Below are positions 22,241-33,565 of a stretch of 64,000 nt of DNA, piece after piece. A model generated the notes under the pieces. The model did no database searches. It had not been told where the DNA came from and saw only the letters and a list, made by a program, of their open reading frames with translations. The stretch is taken from NCBI GenBank assembly GCA_022747635.1, contig JAKTNV010000009.1:1438501-1502500 (forward strand). Reading direction: 5' to 3'. The first letter of the stretch is position 1; each line of letters begins with the position of its first letter. Origin of the DNA: Hetaerina americana (Eukaryota > Arthropoda > Insecta > Odonata > Calopterygidae). The translations under genes were made by a program, and so were the position numbers.

Positions 22241-22601
22241 TATACGTTGTATCTATCTGCGGACCAAAATGGTGAGTACTAACCGACAGATGCCAGCGGG
22301 ATCACTGCCGCGACACGTGGGGCGGAATCTGTCGCAGCCAGGGAGTGTGAAAGAATTAGGAAATCGAGATCTTGTATTAATGAAAACATCCCTAGGTTGA
22401 ATGAGGATCTGCTATTTTCCGGGCGTAATAATGACCATGACGAAATATCATCGGGATTTCAACAGGCTTCAAGTTCCTCGTTGCAGCACAGCGTCACTGC
22501 ATATTGTACACCCCTGGGTCTTCACTGCCCGTAATTCTATGACACTTACTACGTCATTCTTGCAATCCTAGCTGGCTAATCCACCTTCTCACTGTTCCGA
22601 A
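22241..22601. other. Non-coding stretch at the satellite edge
   Basis: It starts with a 12-bp palindrome (AACGTATACGTT) right after the last satellite monomer. I see no gene or element in the rest. Confidence 0.5.
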
Positions 22602-22995
22602 GGGGCACGTGGATGCCGGCGCAAGATGTGTGCCAAACTTCTTTTTTATCCGACTCTCGGAGTGATTGTTGATGCTGACGGTTGCCCTACGGGAAGCCAC
22701 AAAATTTGTCCGTTTTGTTCCAACTATCACCGTTTCCGAGATATCGCGTCTCAAAGGTTTTTCGAATTTTCGAAAACTTTTAGCCTAGCTTTTTTACCCC
22801 CATTCTTGGCCTTCCGAAAACTTGAAAAACCTTTATTTCGCGATATCTCCGAAACGGAGAGAGATACAGCAAAACGGACGAAATTGGGTTCTCATCCGAA
22901 AGGGGGGTACCGGATTATCCACCCTCTTCCGATGCTCCAACCAAAAACTAACTTGGGACACATTCGGGGCCGGCATCACGATGGCCGCCATGCTC
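22602..22995. repeat. Large imperfect inverted repeat (fold-back, MITE-like)
   Basis: Arms of roughly 180 bp (about 22602-22781 and 22815-22995) separated by about 33 bp. Matching landmarks: GATGCCGGC near the outer ends, AAATTTGTCCGTTTTG against CAAAACGGACGAAATT, GTTTCCGAGATATCGCG against CGCGATATCTCCGAAAC, and AAAGGTTTTTCGA against TTGAAAAACCTTT. Identity looks near 75-80 percent by eye, with indels. No coding frame is convincing. A non-autonomous DNA transposon or a collapsed inverted duplication would fit. Confidence 0.65.
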
Positions 22996-23870
22996 TTTCA
23001 AAACACGGTGACGGTGATTTAGACGCTTACGATGGCATTACCAAATGCAGATTTTAGGATTGTGGACCAATGGACAAATCCAGGGGTGGCCAATGTCCAT
23101 CTCTCCCGAGGCGATAGAGGCTTTCGAAGATGTGCCCATTTCTTCCATTCGTTTCCAATGCACCATTTATCACCCAAGATGCAATTAAATTACATTTGAA
23201 GAGAACTGTGACTACGTTTAAAATGGCTTCCTTGCCTCTTATCCCACAGCTCAAGTTGGGGGCCCTTCCGAAACCTTACTTGGGCGGAGGGCAAATAGCA
23301 ATAACCATTTGCGACGCGCGAAATCGGCGCATCCTTTGAGAAACGGGACGCCAGCATTATATCTTGTTGAAAATTCCTCACTGATACACAAGGCAGAATA
23401 AAAAATGAAACTACAAAATGAAAATAATGAACAATTTTCGGACCCCCGTACAATTTTAATTAATTTGATTACATGACAAATATGTGAAAGGTACCTTACA
23501 CTGAATATGATATGATATCTATCCAGAGATAAGTAATTATATAATGGCTGTGTATTTTATATGAGATATTTAGTATAATATTATTGGTACATAAGTCACA
23601 TCTACAAATTTTAAACAGTCAGGTTGAATAATTAATATATAATCGTTATAAGAAAGAACAAAATTGCAAACGTGTTTTTTTTAATTTGCTAATTTATATT
23701 TACTAAAGTTTGATGAAGAGAACCGAAGTGTGAAAGTAAACGAACAAACGTTAGATTGAAATAGAGTTTTGAAGATAGTTGAAAATACTTCGCAAATAAA
23801 GGTATGAAAGCAAAGGTTGTTCGTTGATATTCATCTTTGGCCAATTGGACAAAATGAGTTTAAGGTTGTT
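22996..23870. other. No gene recognised
   Basis: Mixed sequence to about 23450, then AT-rich. A TTTGAAGAGAACTGTGACTA stretch near 23198 faintly resembles the sequence at 22998, so the fold-back family may extend, but I cannot show it. No convincing reading frame. Confidence 0.5.
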
Positions 23871-23879
23871 GGAGAAAGC

Positions 23880-24260
23880 GACGAGCGAAAGGAAAAATTT
23901 GACATTACCCCAGGAAGTATCGCAAAAGTGGATAAGTGATCATGGAGAATCACCGATTGAAAGTGTATGAAATCACTGAAGATGCTGGGATGTCATCTGA
24001 TCAGGTATTTTAGGACTGGAGTTGGAAAGAGAAAATTATCTACAAGATCAGTGCTGCGACTCTAGACGTAGGATCACAGGCACCTGGGAAGATTTGGACA
24101 CAATGAACCAGGAAGCAACAAGAAAACTAAAAAGCGTCACCACCGGGGACTTGCAAGGGTGCTTTAAAGAGTGGAAGAGAAGAAGATGGAATAATAAGAA
24201 GTGCATAGCAACGAATGGAGAGTACTTTGAAGGGGTCAAAATCAATGTAGGCTAAATTTA
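23880..24260 (+). pseudogene. Mariner transposase relic
   Basis: Two small pieces of one transposase in different frames: MENHRLKVYEITEDAGMSS at about 23942 (second helix-turn-helix region) and GCFKEWKRRRWNNKKCIATN with GEYFEG at about 24160-24235 (C-terminus). All catalytic motifs are deleted. I did not find matching terminal repeats. Confidence 0.65.
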
Positions 24261-25100
24261 GTTTCTATGGCTTTAGTTCGCGTATTTATTGGACATGTTA
24301 GTATTCCACGGCCTTTAGTCACATTGCAATTTGAACCAATCTTAATCTGCATTTTTTCAGCTAATCTGACACATTCTTGATTGCAATCTTGAATTCAGAT
24401 AAATATAGAATTTTGGCGACTCAAAAATGTTAACTTTTTAGCAATTGATCGTCTTTTTCTCCAGAGAATAATCTTCATCCCGAAGAACTTGGCCCTTTCT
24501 ATGAATTTATTACCAACTTGAATCTGAATGCCAACCAATTGTGGAACTCAAATTAGGAATTGCATGATTTGTGTTAAGTTCGTTGATTTTGAACCGGTAT
24601 GCTTCAAAGTCCAATTACATCATCCCTAAGCATTTTAAAATAATGAGGTCGCGAGAAAATCGAAATAAAATCGTGAAAGAACTTTGAAATAAATGACAAA
24701 AATCTGAAAATATTATCTTGACCCTCAAAGTTTATATAATAAGCTACTCGATTTCATTTCCATACTTCATTTCATTTTCCAAAAATAGAAACTATATGTT
24801 TTTATGCCCCGTGCTACAGTGTGAGTCAGCGGATAAGCGAAACTTTTGTTTTTTTTCAGTGTTACACGCACTGTTGTAGCACTAGGCACAAGATGCGAGG
24901 CAATCTCGATGCTTGAGCTGATCAAGGGAGCGAGATCGGGGTCGGACGGTGGTCCCACATCACCGCGATCACATCCGCACTCCGATCACTTCGGAGCCGC
25001 CACTCGCCTTGACGCGTGATTACGTCCCGGCGCGGCGTTCTCGGTGCGTCCACTACGGCTGTGCATTGATGAGCAGTATGGTGGAAAATCAATGTTGGGC
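24261..25100. other. No gene recognised
   Basis: AT-rich to about 24830, then a more GC-balanced stretch rich in GATC/CGATC words near 24890-25010. No convincing frame or element. Confidence 0.45.
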
Positions 25101-25111
25101 TCGCGAGTGTT

Positions 25112-25420
25112 TATATACTCAGCGCTCATTGCAGTAATTCATTTGCTTGCTTCACTTCCACGAGAAGTCTTCCAACCACTGGTTCGAGTCCTTCGATGGC
25201 GAGAGCAGCGCTATTCTGTGTGGAAACAAGCAAAAAACTAGCTTGCTCTAAGATATCACCCGCTCCGATGCAATCGAATCGAAGTAAATCAATATGACAA
25301 AACCTCGATGATCATCGACAGTGCCTTCTGGGCATGTTCAGTGCAAGTCAGACGGTGGCACAGATGTGGTGGTGGAAGATCCTGGTCCTCTCAGCTCTCC
25401 CCGGTGGCCGACATGCGCAA
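25112..25420 (+). promoter_or_regulatory. Possible arthropod core promoter with a signal-peptide-like first exon
   Basis: TATATA at 25112 is followed 29 bp later by TCATTT (A at 25141), which fits the arthropod initiator TCAKTY at normal spacing. Downstream, an ATG at 25334 (or 25364) opens a short frame with MWWWKILVLSAL, a basic residue then a hydrophobic run as in secretory signal peptides, stopping at about 25493. A weak GT donor could lie at about 25401. No further exon is recognised. The spacing is seen; promoter and gene are inference and could be chance. Confidence 0.3.
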
Positions 25421-28400
25421 ACCGGGCTTAACGGTTTTTCATTTCACAAAGGAATTCCACGGAGGAACAATAGACGTGTCTTCTTCGGTATTTAGAGATG
25501 TGCTCTCATTGAAAAGCGGTCGCGAGGCATCTGTTTAAGATAGAACCCACTACGAGATATTTCCGGACAGAAGTGAAGCAAATCATAGATTCTGTTAGTG
25601 AGAGAAACGCATTCTTCCAGAGAGCAAGCCCCTCGCCCCGATGAGAGACCGCGCGCGCGAAGGTTGGGTTAGAGGAGGTCACCCAGGGCATGAAATCAGT
25701 GGAGGGGAATTGCGAAACGACCCACCAGGCGTCGCCACCCCGGACTGCAGTTGGCTGATTGATTGGACGGGATGTACGGCGCTGCCTCCCCCACGCTGCG
25801 TGGTTCACCAGATTCACCAGAAAGAACACACACTTCGGCGAGACAAAACTCAGCCCTAGTTGGACTTATTTAAACTTTGCCCGCCATGCCCAAGCAGTTG
25901 AAAGATGAGTGGAAGAGCTTGTTACAAGGGGACTCCGGAAAATTGTGCGGACGAAATAGCAGAGATGGAGCACTGGAAATGGAGTAACTCAAGGTCTTTG
26001 CTGTCGAAATACGCCCCAAGGTCCGATTTCAAGATAGACCCCGTGAGTGAGGAATGCCCAGCGTGATTCACGACTGCGTGCACGAGTGGGAGGGTGGGAG
26101 AGCGCGGGTTTTGCACTCGCTTCGTTGTGGGGAGATCTGGATCCTTTCTGCTTCAACGATTTCGCGAGACGGGAAAAGAGCCGAGGAGTGATGTCTTCGA
26201 AACAAGGTTGAATATATGAAGCCACTGATGGGAGGAAATAAGTCGGAAAAGACCATTTTCGAACAAATAGATCGTCTGTTTGTAAAATGCCAACATATTA
26301 ATTTTCATTAAATCTTTAGGACCTATGGGATAATTTTTAAGGTAGCGGACGTTTGAAAAATATATTTTTAAAAATTTCTGGCACCTAAAATAAAGTACTG
26401 TCACGCTATTAGAAGTCGTATGCTTTAAATTGATTTTTAAGTTAACATGAGGTTGTTTTTTTCATATTTTACAAAGTAACGGCGCGAATTAAGGATTAAA
26501 CGTAGAACTTTTTTCAATTTTTCCGTTGATCAGCATCGATGCATCTCACGCTACCTTTCCGTACGATTAGAATTCGCTACTCGAAAGTAAAATCCGAGAA
26601 TAAAGGAACTATAACACAAATTAGCATTTGTAGATGCACGAAAAACGTCATACGTGTTTAAGATCTGTTCCGCTGAAAATGGAAATTGGTGGTTTTCTGG
26701 AAGGTGCTTTCTGTAAGGATGAGTCTGAAAAATTATCGACCTCAACACATACAAGAATAATACTAGATCATTTCTGGGAAAATAGGATTACGCTATTATT
26801 ATTATTTAAAATATCCAGACAAATCTAACACGGGAATGCATAGAATTTAAAGTTTCCGAATGATTTCAATCTTTCGTATGCACCTTTTCTGCAATCAAAT
26901 TTCTGAGTAAGACGTTATATAGAATATATTTCCTTTGATTAAATTTAAAACTCTTTCAAATGATTTCAAGTGGGTGGCAGATTAAAAAGATAGGTTTCAT
27001 CGTTTACTTATCGCAATAATGGAAGATCTCATAAGAATCAGAAGAGAAATCGGATGTAGGTATTCCTTGCACCTTGAGCATCGTACGATTGCTTTAGGCT
27101 GTACTTTTATTCATTAAAGCATACAAAGAAAGAAAATTTAAGATATGCATTGTTGATAACGTTATGTAAATGAAGAATTGATTATTTGTCCGCAGAGGTG
27201 CTTCAAATGGCAGCAGCGCGTGGCTTAGCTTAGGAGCCTGTTCATTTTACTGTTCTTTGTAACCATCTTGTGCCACAATTAAGCCCTGATGCGCCTCAGA
27301 GGGTGGGAATAATGTCCCCTCCCAATAGTATTTCCTGTCTTCAAGTGTTCTTATGGTCTAGGGTTTTCCACAATGCGGAGATGCGATTTGGCACCAGCTG
27401 GATCAACGAATTGGCGTTGTAAGCGCCATTTGAATTCGCTTGAATCTCAGTGAGGTGTGCACTGCGACAGATGGTCTTCTTCTTCGTCGGGTGGGGGGCG
27501 GGGAGGTGCTGGGGGGCAAAGTTGGGGGAGCAAGTGAGCGAGCGAGGCGAGAGGAGGAGACCTGGATGTGGACGAGGCGCGGGAATCGGAGTTTCCGACC
27601 ACACCGGGGAGCGGCGAAAGCAGAATTGCGGGAACTCGCAACTGCAGTGGAACTTATGAAATTGTTTGAGCTGACGCAATACGCTTGCCGTATCATCAGA
27701 ATCCCACTGGATGACGATGCCACTCTGTGGCGTGAGATCATGGCCGTGGGAGCGCAGGATACATATGTAAATAGACTCGTGTAATTCCAATGTTTTCATT
27801 CCGCCTGCAGGTTCCTGAAAATTAGGATTGAAACCTTGTCGGTGGCTATAATTATCCTGCCAATGCAACGTCAGCTCGGGTGATGAGTTCATAGCGGAGT
27901 TTCCTGGCATGATTTACCGTGACGCAGTGGGGTTCACAAGTGAAGCACATTTGCTCATGGGGAGAGAGAGGGCAAGCGAAGAGACTGATGGGTGAACAGG
28001 AATGCTCCGATCGATTAAGCGCATTGAAGAAGCTTCCCAAATTCTCTGAACTGTTGTTAAGGGTGTCCAAGAGAGATGCAATACATGAAGAACGTCCCCC
28101 CCCCGAGGGGATCCAGGGTTTGGTTACACACTGGCTTGGCAGGGGTGCACGAACGACCGTCGCCCCTAGGGTCCGATTGGAAGTAGAACTGCGATAATCG
28201 AGAGCGGACAAGAGTTTTTCGGGGTACTAACAGCCAGACTGGAGGGCAATTCAATTCATAAGAATCAACCGATCGCAGGTATTAGAAAAGGGGTCGTTGC
28301 CTACGAAGCCCGGAATACTTGCATCTTTAATCCAGGGATCTGGCATCGTTTGGTCATTCATAATACAAAATTATACCAAAATGAGTGCAAATAATGGAAT

Positions 28401-29503
28401 TTGCTGTCATTATTTTATTTACTTGGTTGATCGAATTACTTTCCCGTCGTCAATTTTAATTTCACAAATAATAATTTTCCATTGACCAAGCAGTATAATC
28501 GTCTAACCGCGTCCATTGCAAACTGACCAGTTTATTCAAGCGCATTTACCTGTACACCAAAAATTACCCGTTTACGGCATGACATTTCCATCGATACCAA
28601 ATTTTAATTCATGTAAAAATATTCAGACGCTTTGAATTCGTTTTCACTGAATTTTAAAGAGCACGCGGAACGTCTAAATGAGGCATTGAAACATCTTCAA
28701 AAAGGAAAACTGAATGATGAAGCCAGGAGGGTTTTAATTCGCTTTTTCTACGATATTCTTCCTAGAGGTTTAGGTACCCTAACATGGGGTACGGATTGAC
28801 CCAGAGACGACTTAAAACAGTCGGGATTGAAAATCCGAATTACTCAAAAGGAATTGACCAAATCATTAGAACGACGGATTTCTAAAGTAAGTTCGATTGA
28901 AATTTGTTAAGATAACCACCAAATTACATTATCCATGAAGGGGAGGAGTAAAATTTGGATTGTGAGAGGGAAACAATGGTTTTTGCGAATCAAGCAAGCC
29001 ATTCTATCCTTATGTCGGGAGAGTTCTACAAAAATACTCACAAAGCTGGAAGTTTTCCAAATAAATTGAGTGGTACTCGATAAATATCCCAAAAGATGCC
29101 AGCTCCTGTTTACACCACTTCTAGAATGACCAGGATGACGCGAAAAACAATGGAGCTACTAAGAACCTGTATTGATGGATATTGTGCCCTGTGGGATGCC
29201 CCAAGGACGAGTAGGTAGGTGACCAATCGACCGAATAGCTTCCGTTTAAAGGTGCGACAATGGAGTATGAATGGCCAGTAAGCACTACCATCGAAGGTCG
29301 TAGAGCAAGCTAATAGTTATTTTCCTCTAATATCTATGAACCCCACTAATCATCACCTACCACGTCTCATGGTGAATTTGACAGGTAAAAAATTCGCAAT
29401 GTCTTATGGGTGCATTGATTAAGAAACTTTAAAGAAGTCAAATCCATAAACTGCCCCCCAAGATAAATCTGTCGTACATTTCTCATCATCTACATAATGC
29501 GGA
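25421..29503. other. No gene or element recognised
   Basis: Ordinary intergenic-looking sequence. Frames of 189 codons (27341-27910, minus) and 114 codons (27440-27784, plus) overlap each other in a GC-rich patch near 27470-27600 and show no known domain. The rest is AT-rich with scattered short frames. Confidence 0.45.
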
Positions 29504-30013
29504 GTATGATGTAGATATAGATACCCCACCAGCTGTCTCTGGGGCGTGTGGCGGGGGGTGTTAGGTAACATCTTGTAAAAGAGAATAAAGACGCATACAA
29601 AACCAACAAGGGGATCGAGATGGTGCGGGGGCTAACGGTACAGGCTTCCCACCCAGAGGGCTCGGGTTCAAATCCCGGCGGTGTTGAATATTTTTCAGAG
29701 GTATCTCGATCCCTGCTTCAGGTGTTTTGTGGAGGGCACTTTGAGTGAGTACGCCGTCCGTCGGATGGGACGTTAAACTGCGGACCCCTTGGCGCCTTTC
29801 GTAAAGAGAAGGCAAATGCCGACGCCGGGTTTCTCTCCACCCTTCATCCTTTCCTGTCCATCCCCGATGGCGCAAATGACCTCAGCTGTTGATCGCCTCC
29901 CCTAAATACTACTACTACTACAAAACCAATATATTTGTGCAAACCTACACCAGAGGCGTACATATTCATGATACACCCTTTTCCACTAGCAAGCATGCAA
30001 ATCAAAATACTAT
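29504..30013 (-). mobile_element. Old CR1-like 3' end, interrupted by a SINE
   Basis: Minus strand. The family 3' signature is recognisable though decayed (GATACCCCACCAGCTGTCTC, then GCGTGTGGCGGGGGGTGTTA at about 29544). The remaining UTR continues after the SINE, from 29920 to about 30013. No coding sequence. Confidence 0.65.
29607..29919 (+). mobile_element. tRNA-derived SINE, family 1, full length
   Basis: About 313 bp. The head has an A-box-like TGGTGCGGGGGCTAAC (about 29621) and a good B box GGGTTCAAATCCCG (29664-29677), the internal RNA polymerase III promoter. The body is shared with 44458-44703 and 60154-60461. It ends in a (CTA)n tail. ACAAAACCAA directly flanks it (29597-29606, and the last bases at 29920-29929), a target duplication showing LINE-type retroposition. 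It sits in a CR1-like 3' end. Confidence 0.9.
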
Positions 30014-30401
30014 CGACTAGCCTACGCATGCGTATTCTCAAAGCTATAAGTCAGTTTACAACGCTTTCTAAATTGCACATACCGAGTCGTCTGATGCTCA
30101 TAAAAAGAGCAGCAATTTTAACCTAACTAAATTTCACCTTACGGTAATTTGAAAGTTTTTTCATTCATTTAAGACTGTCTACAGAGAACTTGCATGTCGG
30201 CCTGTTGCTCTCAGAAATGGGTCTTTGGTATACGAAAATTTGCACTTTTTGCATTGGCGTGTATCACTGCAAAGCGCTAACTCAATCTGAATACACTTAG
30301 GATCGAAGGAGTTGTGAAAATATGCCCGTTCTAAATGTAGCCAATCACGGAGAGGTACGCGATGCTCCTCTCATCCCAAGGAAAGTTCACATCTAGTCTT
30401 A
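30014..30401. other. No gene recognised
   Basis: AT-rich stretch without a convincing frame or repeat. Confidence 0.45.
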
Positions 30402-30989
30402 AGACAACGCGGGCGATGAAAATAACTTTGTGAATGGCGCAGCAAACAATTATTGAAACGCCTTAGGTTCCGACGGGCAGTGACGTAATGATCAGTTTAA
30501 GAACTAAGACGCAAAGTGTGTACTCGAAGATCTTTCCAATAAATAATCACCGCGATGCTTGAAAAACTATTTCCATTTTCCGCGAAGGGTTACTTCCACC
30601 ACATCACGCCTGAAAGCATTTCCTCCCTTGAGGAGCATCAGACTTGGGTACGAATGACTTTTGTAAATTAAAATTAAAAGTAATTAATTTTCTTGAAATG
30701 CTTACGGTGACGAGCATGGCGCAGGGGTATTTCTGCATTTTTTAAACTAAATTAAACGAAAAACTTGAAATCCACATCCACACAATACCCCGCAAGCCGT
30801 CGTAAGGACGTGTGGCGGGGTGTGTAGGTCACCAGCTATTCTGCATATATATATATATATATATATATCCTCATGCACCTGGCACCCCGCGGACCACCAA
30901 AAACCTTTCGGAAAGGGGGCGACAGAATCATGCAACATGCCTAAACGTATATTATGAGTATTGCATGGTTAGCAGCCATTATTTCTACG
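30402..30989 (+). repeat. 0.58-kb duplicated segment, copy 1
   Basis: 588 bp matching 57308-57880 in the same orientation, with about six substitutions, one extra T in copy 2 and a longer (AT)n tract here (30845-30868). It contains a CR1-like 3' end on the minus strand at about 30772-30989 (ATACCCCGCAAGCCGTCGTA) plus about 370 bp of other sequence outside that end. No coding frame, inverted ends or target duplication are seen, so the mechanism is open. Confidence 0.9.
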
Positions 30990-33308
30990 AGTATGCCTAC
31001 ACAAAGAGCGCAAGGAAATACTTAAAAAGAGTGCAGGCACGCATGCAATTCAGACGCTTATCGCAGATTAGTAATCGATGCATTCCGGACGGACAATCCA
31101 CAAACACAATAATAGACTTCACTTGCGTACGCATGCATTCGCCCACACCCCACGTGGCACAAGGGCGCACGGCGGAGTGAAGTGTTAGGACGCCAGGCTT
31201 GGAGAGTGTTTTGTAGGGGTTTTAATCTTGTAATTTTCCACATTACAGTATTCAATTATTTAATGGCATGTTTAGAAGCCAGGGCCACCTCTAATGTGGG
31301 CCAATCCTTGATGTTTGCATGCGGTGAATCGAATTCTGTGTAAACCTTCGACGGGGGGCGTAACTGAAAGAAGCGCGGGACGAGGGGGGGGGAGGCGGAA
31401 TTCGGAGGCAGTGGAACAGGCAGGGCCGGCGTGGAGGGCAGCGCCGGGGGTCGCGGCGGGAGGGGCCGGGTTCCCCCTTAGCAATTGCCGTTGGGGTTGG
31501 GGTAAGTGCATTCCATTAAATGTCGCAATCTTTCTTTAAGTGCGAAAATGTGTGCAAGAGAAGATGAATTCAAGTGTTAAGCAATTTCGTAAATACAACT
31601 TAAGCCTTCACGCAGTTGGGTTGTCCCTATGCAAACCACTGTTGAGCAACGCCACCGAAAGCCACAGAGAAACTTGATTTCATACGAAGAGTAATCCTTG
31701 GATATGAATTAAGTTCCCACCGCCCGATTAAAAACGGGGAGCAGAGGGGCCCCCCAATGCATCCCCCGTATAACTGTCGAAGCGAAAAGGATTAAAACTG
31801 AGCAAATAGCCCGCCTCCTTTTCTGAATTAAACGCAGGAAGGATGCAAATTGCTCTGACGGAATCTCACGCCTGAATCCAGAAGATCCCTTCCCCACCCT
31901 ACCCCCCCCTTCCCCCCCTTCCCCACACTTTTCCCCGCCTCCCCCGCCCTCACCCTGTTTCATACCAGTTCTTTTAATCTGCTTTCACTGAATCCGAGCG
32001 GCGTGACTCGAAGAGTCTCCAGAAATTCCGGTGGGGGGAGGTAGAAACGTCCCCTCCTCCACTGTGTCTCGGTCTTATTCAACCGCCTTCGCTCCCCCTG
32101 AGAGGAGGGAGAGCGACCCCCCGGGCCCCCAGGGAAACTCCCTCCCCTCCTCTCCTTCCCGCCCCATCAATCTTCATCGAAATTCCGCTCTCGCCAAATC
32201 ACCGCGCATCTAGTTTCGAGTCGAGTGGATAAATATCGGGTGTGTTGCGGGGGGAGTTGTAGTTGTGTGGGGGGGAGGAAGTGGTGCGGGAGGCCAGGCA
32301 CCCAGAGCCGAAGGCTGGCGGGGGACCGTGGGGGGGGGGACACTCGCACCTGCGGGAGGTGGAAAGAAACATGATTGGTGCGAATGGGGGCGTGGAACAC
32401 TTACACTATATTTTTCTTGCTCTGATTTTCCAGAGTGATTCATTAAACTTATGTCAAAAATCGGCACTGCATTGTTGACACGAATTACATCCCCACCTAC
32501 ACCTTCATCGATAGAAATATCGATTCATCGATAGAAAACTCGAAAGCCAATGCGGAGTGTCTTGGAAAACAGCGTCAACGCTGATATTTCGATCGGCAGT
32601 GTGAATTAATGTAGAATTTGTAAGCAATCACTTCACTATATAATATTGGAACGTATTCCAAAACACCGCAATTGGTTTCGAATTATTTCATCAATAAAAT
32701 TTGAAAACAAGAATTAATTTCCAACTCAGCTCATAATTACGAAATCATAGAATTTAATTGATTAGTGTTGGCTACCCCTTGCAGAGATTAGTTTTAGTGT
32801 AACCTTTAAAGCTAGTGCACAAATCTTTGTTTTTCATACAGGACGCTAAATTAAATGACTCTTCTTACTCTGATATTATCTACTTCCAAAATTCCCATCA
32901 TATGCTCTTCTCTCTAACCCACAAATTGCCAAAATTCTCCCAAATGGCACAGTATTAAATATACAATGGTATTGAAGTCTCTAAAAATCATTAAATCAAT
33001 CCAAACATTCAATCAGACATAGAATTTGTTTGCAGGAGGGATGTAATCGAAACCTCTTTCCTCAAAATGAGTCCCTTCGTCGGACAAGGGCATTACGCCA
33101 ACTCCCTCAATTCGCCACTGGGAACCCTGATGATGGTAGTGGTGGAGAGGCCATTACAAGCATGGTACATTTCCAAATGAAGAAGGGTCACAAACAGCGG
33201 TCGGACCCTACAAAATAATATAGAATATCCTAAAAATCATTAACGAAAATGAATTCTGATAGCTATTAGAATTACACTTAATCAATAAAAAAACCATAAA
33301 CACAGTAA
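30990..33308. other. Non-coding, with GC-rich patches
   Basis: 31090-31210 holds a weak further CR1-like 3' signature (GGCACAAGGGCGCACGGCGG). 31340-31500 and 31880-32400 are GC-rich with long G or C runs and many CpGs, CpG-island-like. Open frames there occur on both strands and look like composition artefacts. 32400-33308 is AT-rich and plain. Confidence 0.45.
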
Positions 33309-33565
33309 TCAACCCGAAGGTCGGTTTAGTAGGTGATGGTAGAGATCACCCAGTAGTAAACCCTACACGGGGTGTGAAAATTCACAAATCAGGGTATTAA
33401 GGGGGGCCAGTTCCTTTCCCTGTGCCGGTTATGGTTTCCCAGAAAGACCTGGTACCCGAAAACTTACTTTAGCTAGGGTGGAGCTGCAGGTGCGCAGGGA
33501 ATCGAACCCGGGACCCTCCGGTCAGCAGTCCAACGCTCTACCCACAGGACTACCGCGATCCGCAC
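33309..33565 (-). mobile_element. tRNA-derived SINE, family 2
   Basis: Minus strand. The head (about 33492-33563) reads as a tRNA-like unit with A box TAGTCCTGTGGGTAGAGCG and B box GGGTTCGATTCC. The body (GAACTGGCCCCCC region near 33400) is shared with 52462-52736. The 3' limit near 33309 is set by where similarity to the second copy fades. The head is close to a real tRNA but lies in a repeated unit, so I call it a SINE. Confidence 0.75.

Noticed and set aside
27341..27910. 189-codon minus-strand frame as a host gene
   Set aside because: It overlaps open frames on the other strand in a GC-rich patch and has no recognisable domain, codon pattern or exon signals.
29561..29875. 104-codon minus-strand frame (a similar one at 60198)
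   Set aside because: Both are the antisense of SINE family 1, so the shared protein is only a shadow of a repeated RNA element.
30402..30989. Solo LTR or Helitron explanation for the 0.58-kb duplication
   Set aside because: Ends are AGACAACG and TTTCTACG. There is no TG...CA, no target duplication, and no terminal hairpin with CTRR.
33492..33563. Functional tRNA gene
   Set aside because: A and B boxes are good, but the head is fused to a repeated body shared with 52462-52736, so it is a SINE head. The anticodon arm did not pair convincingly by eye.
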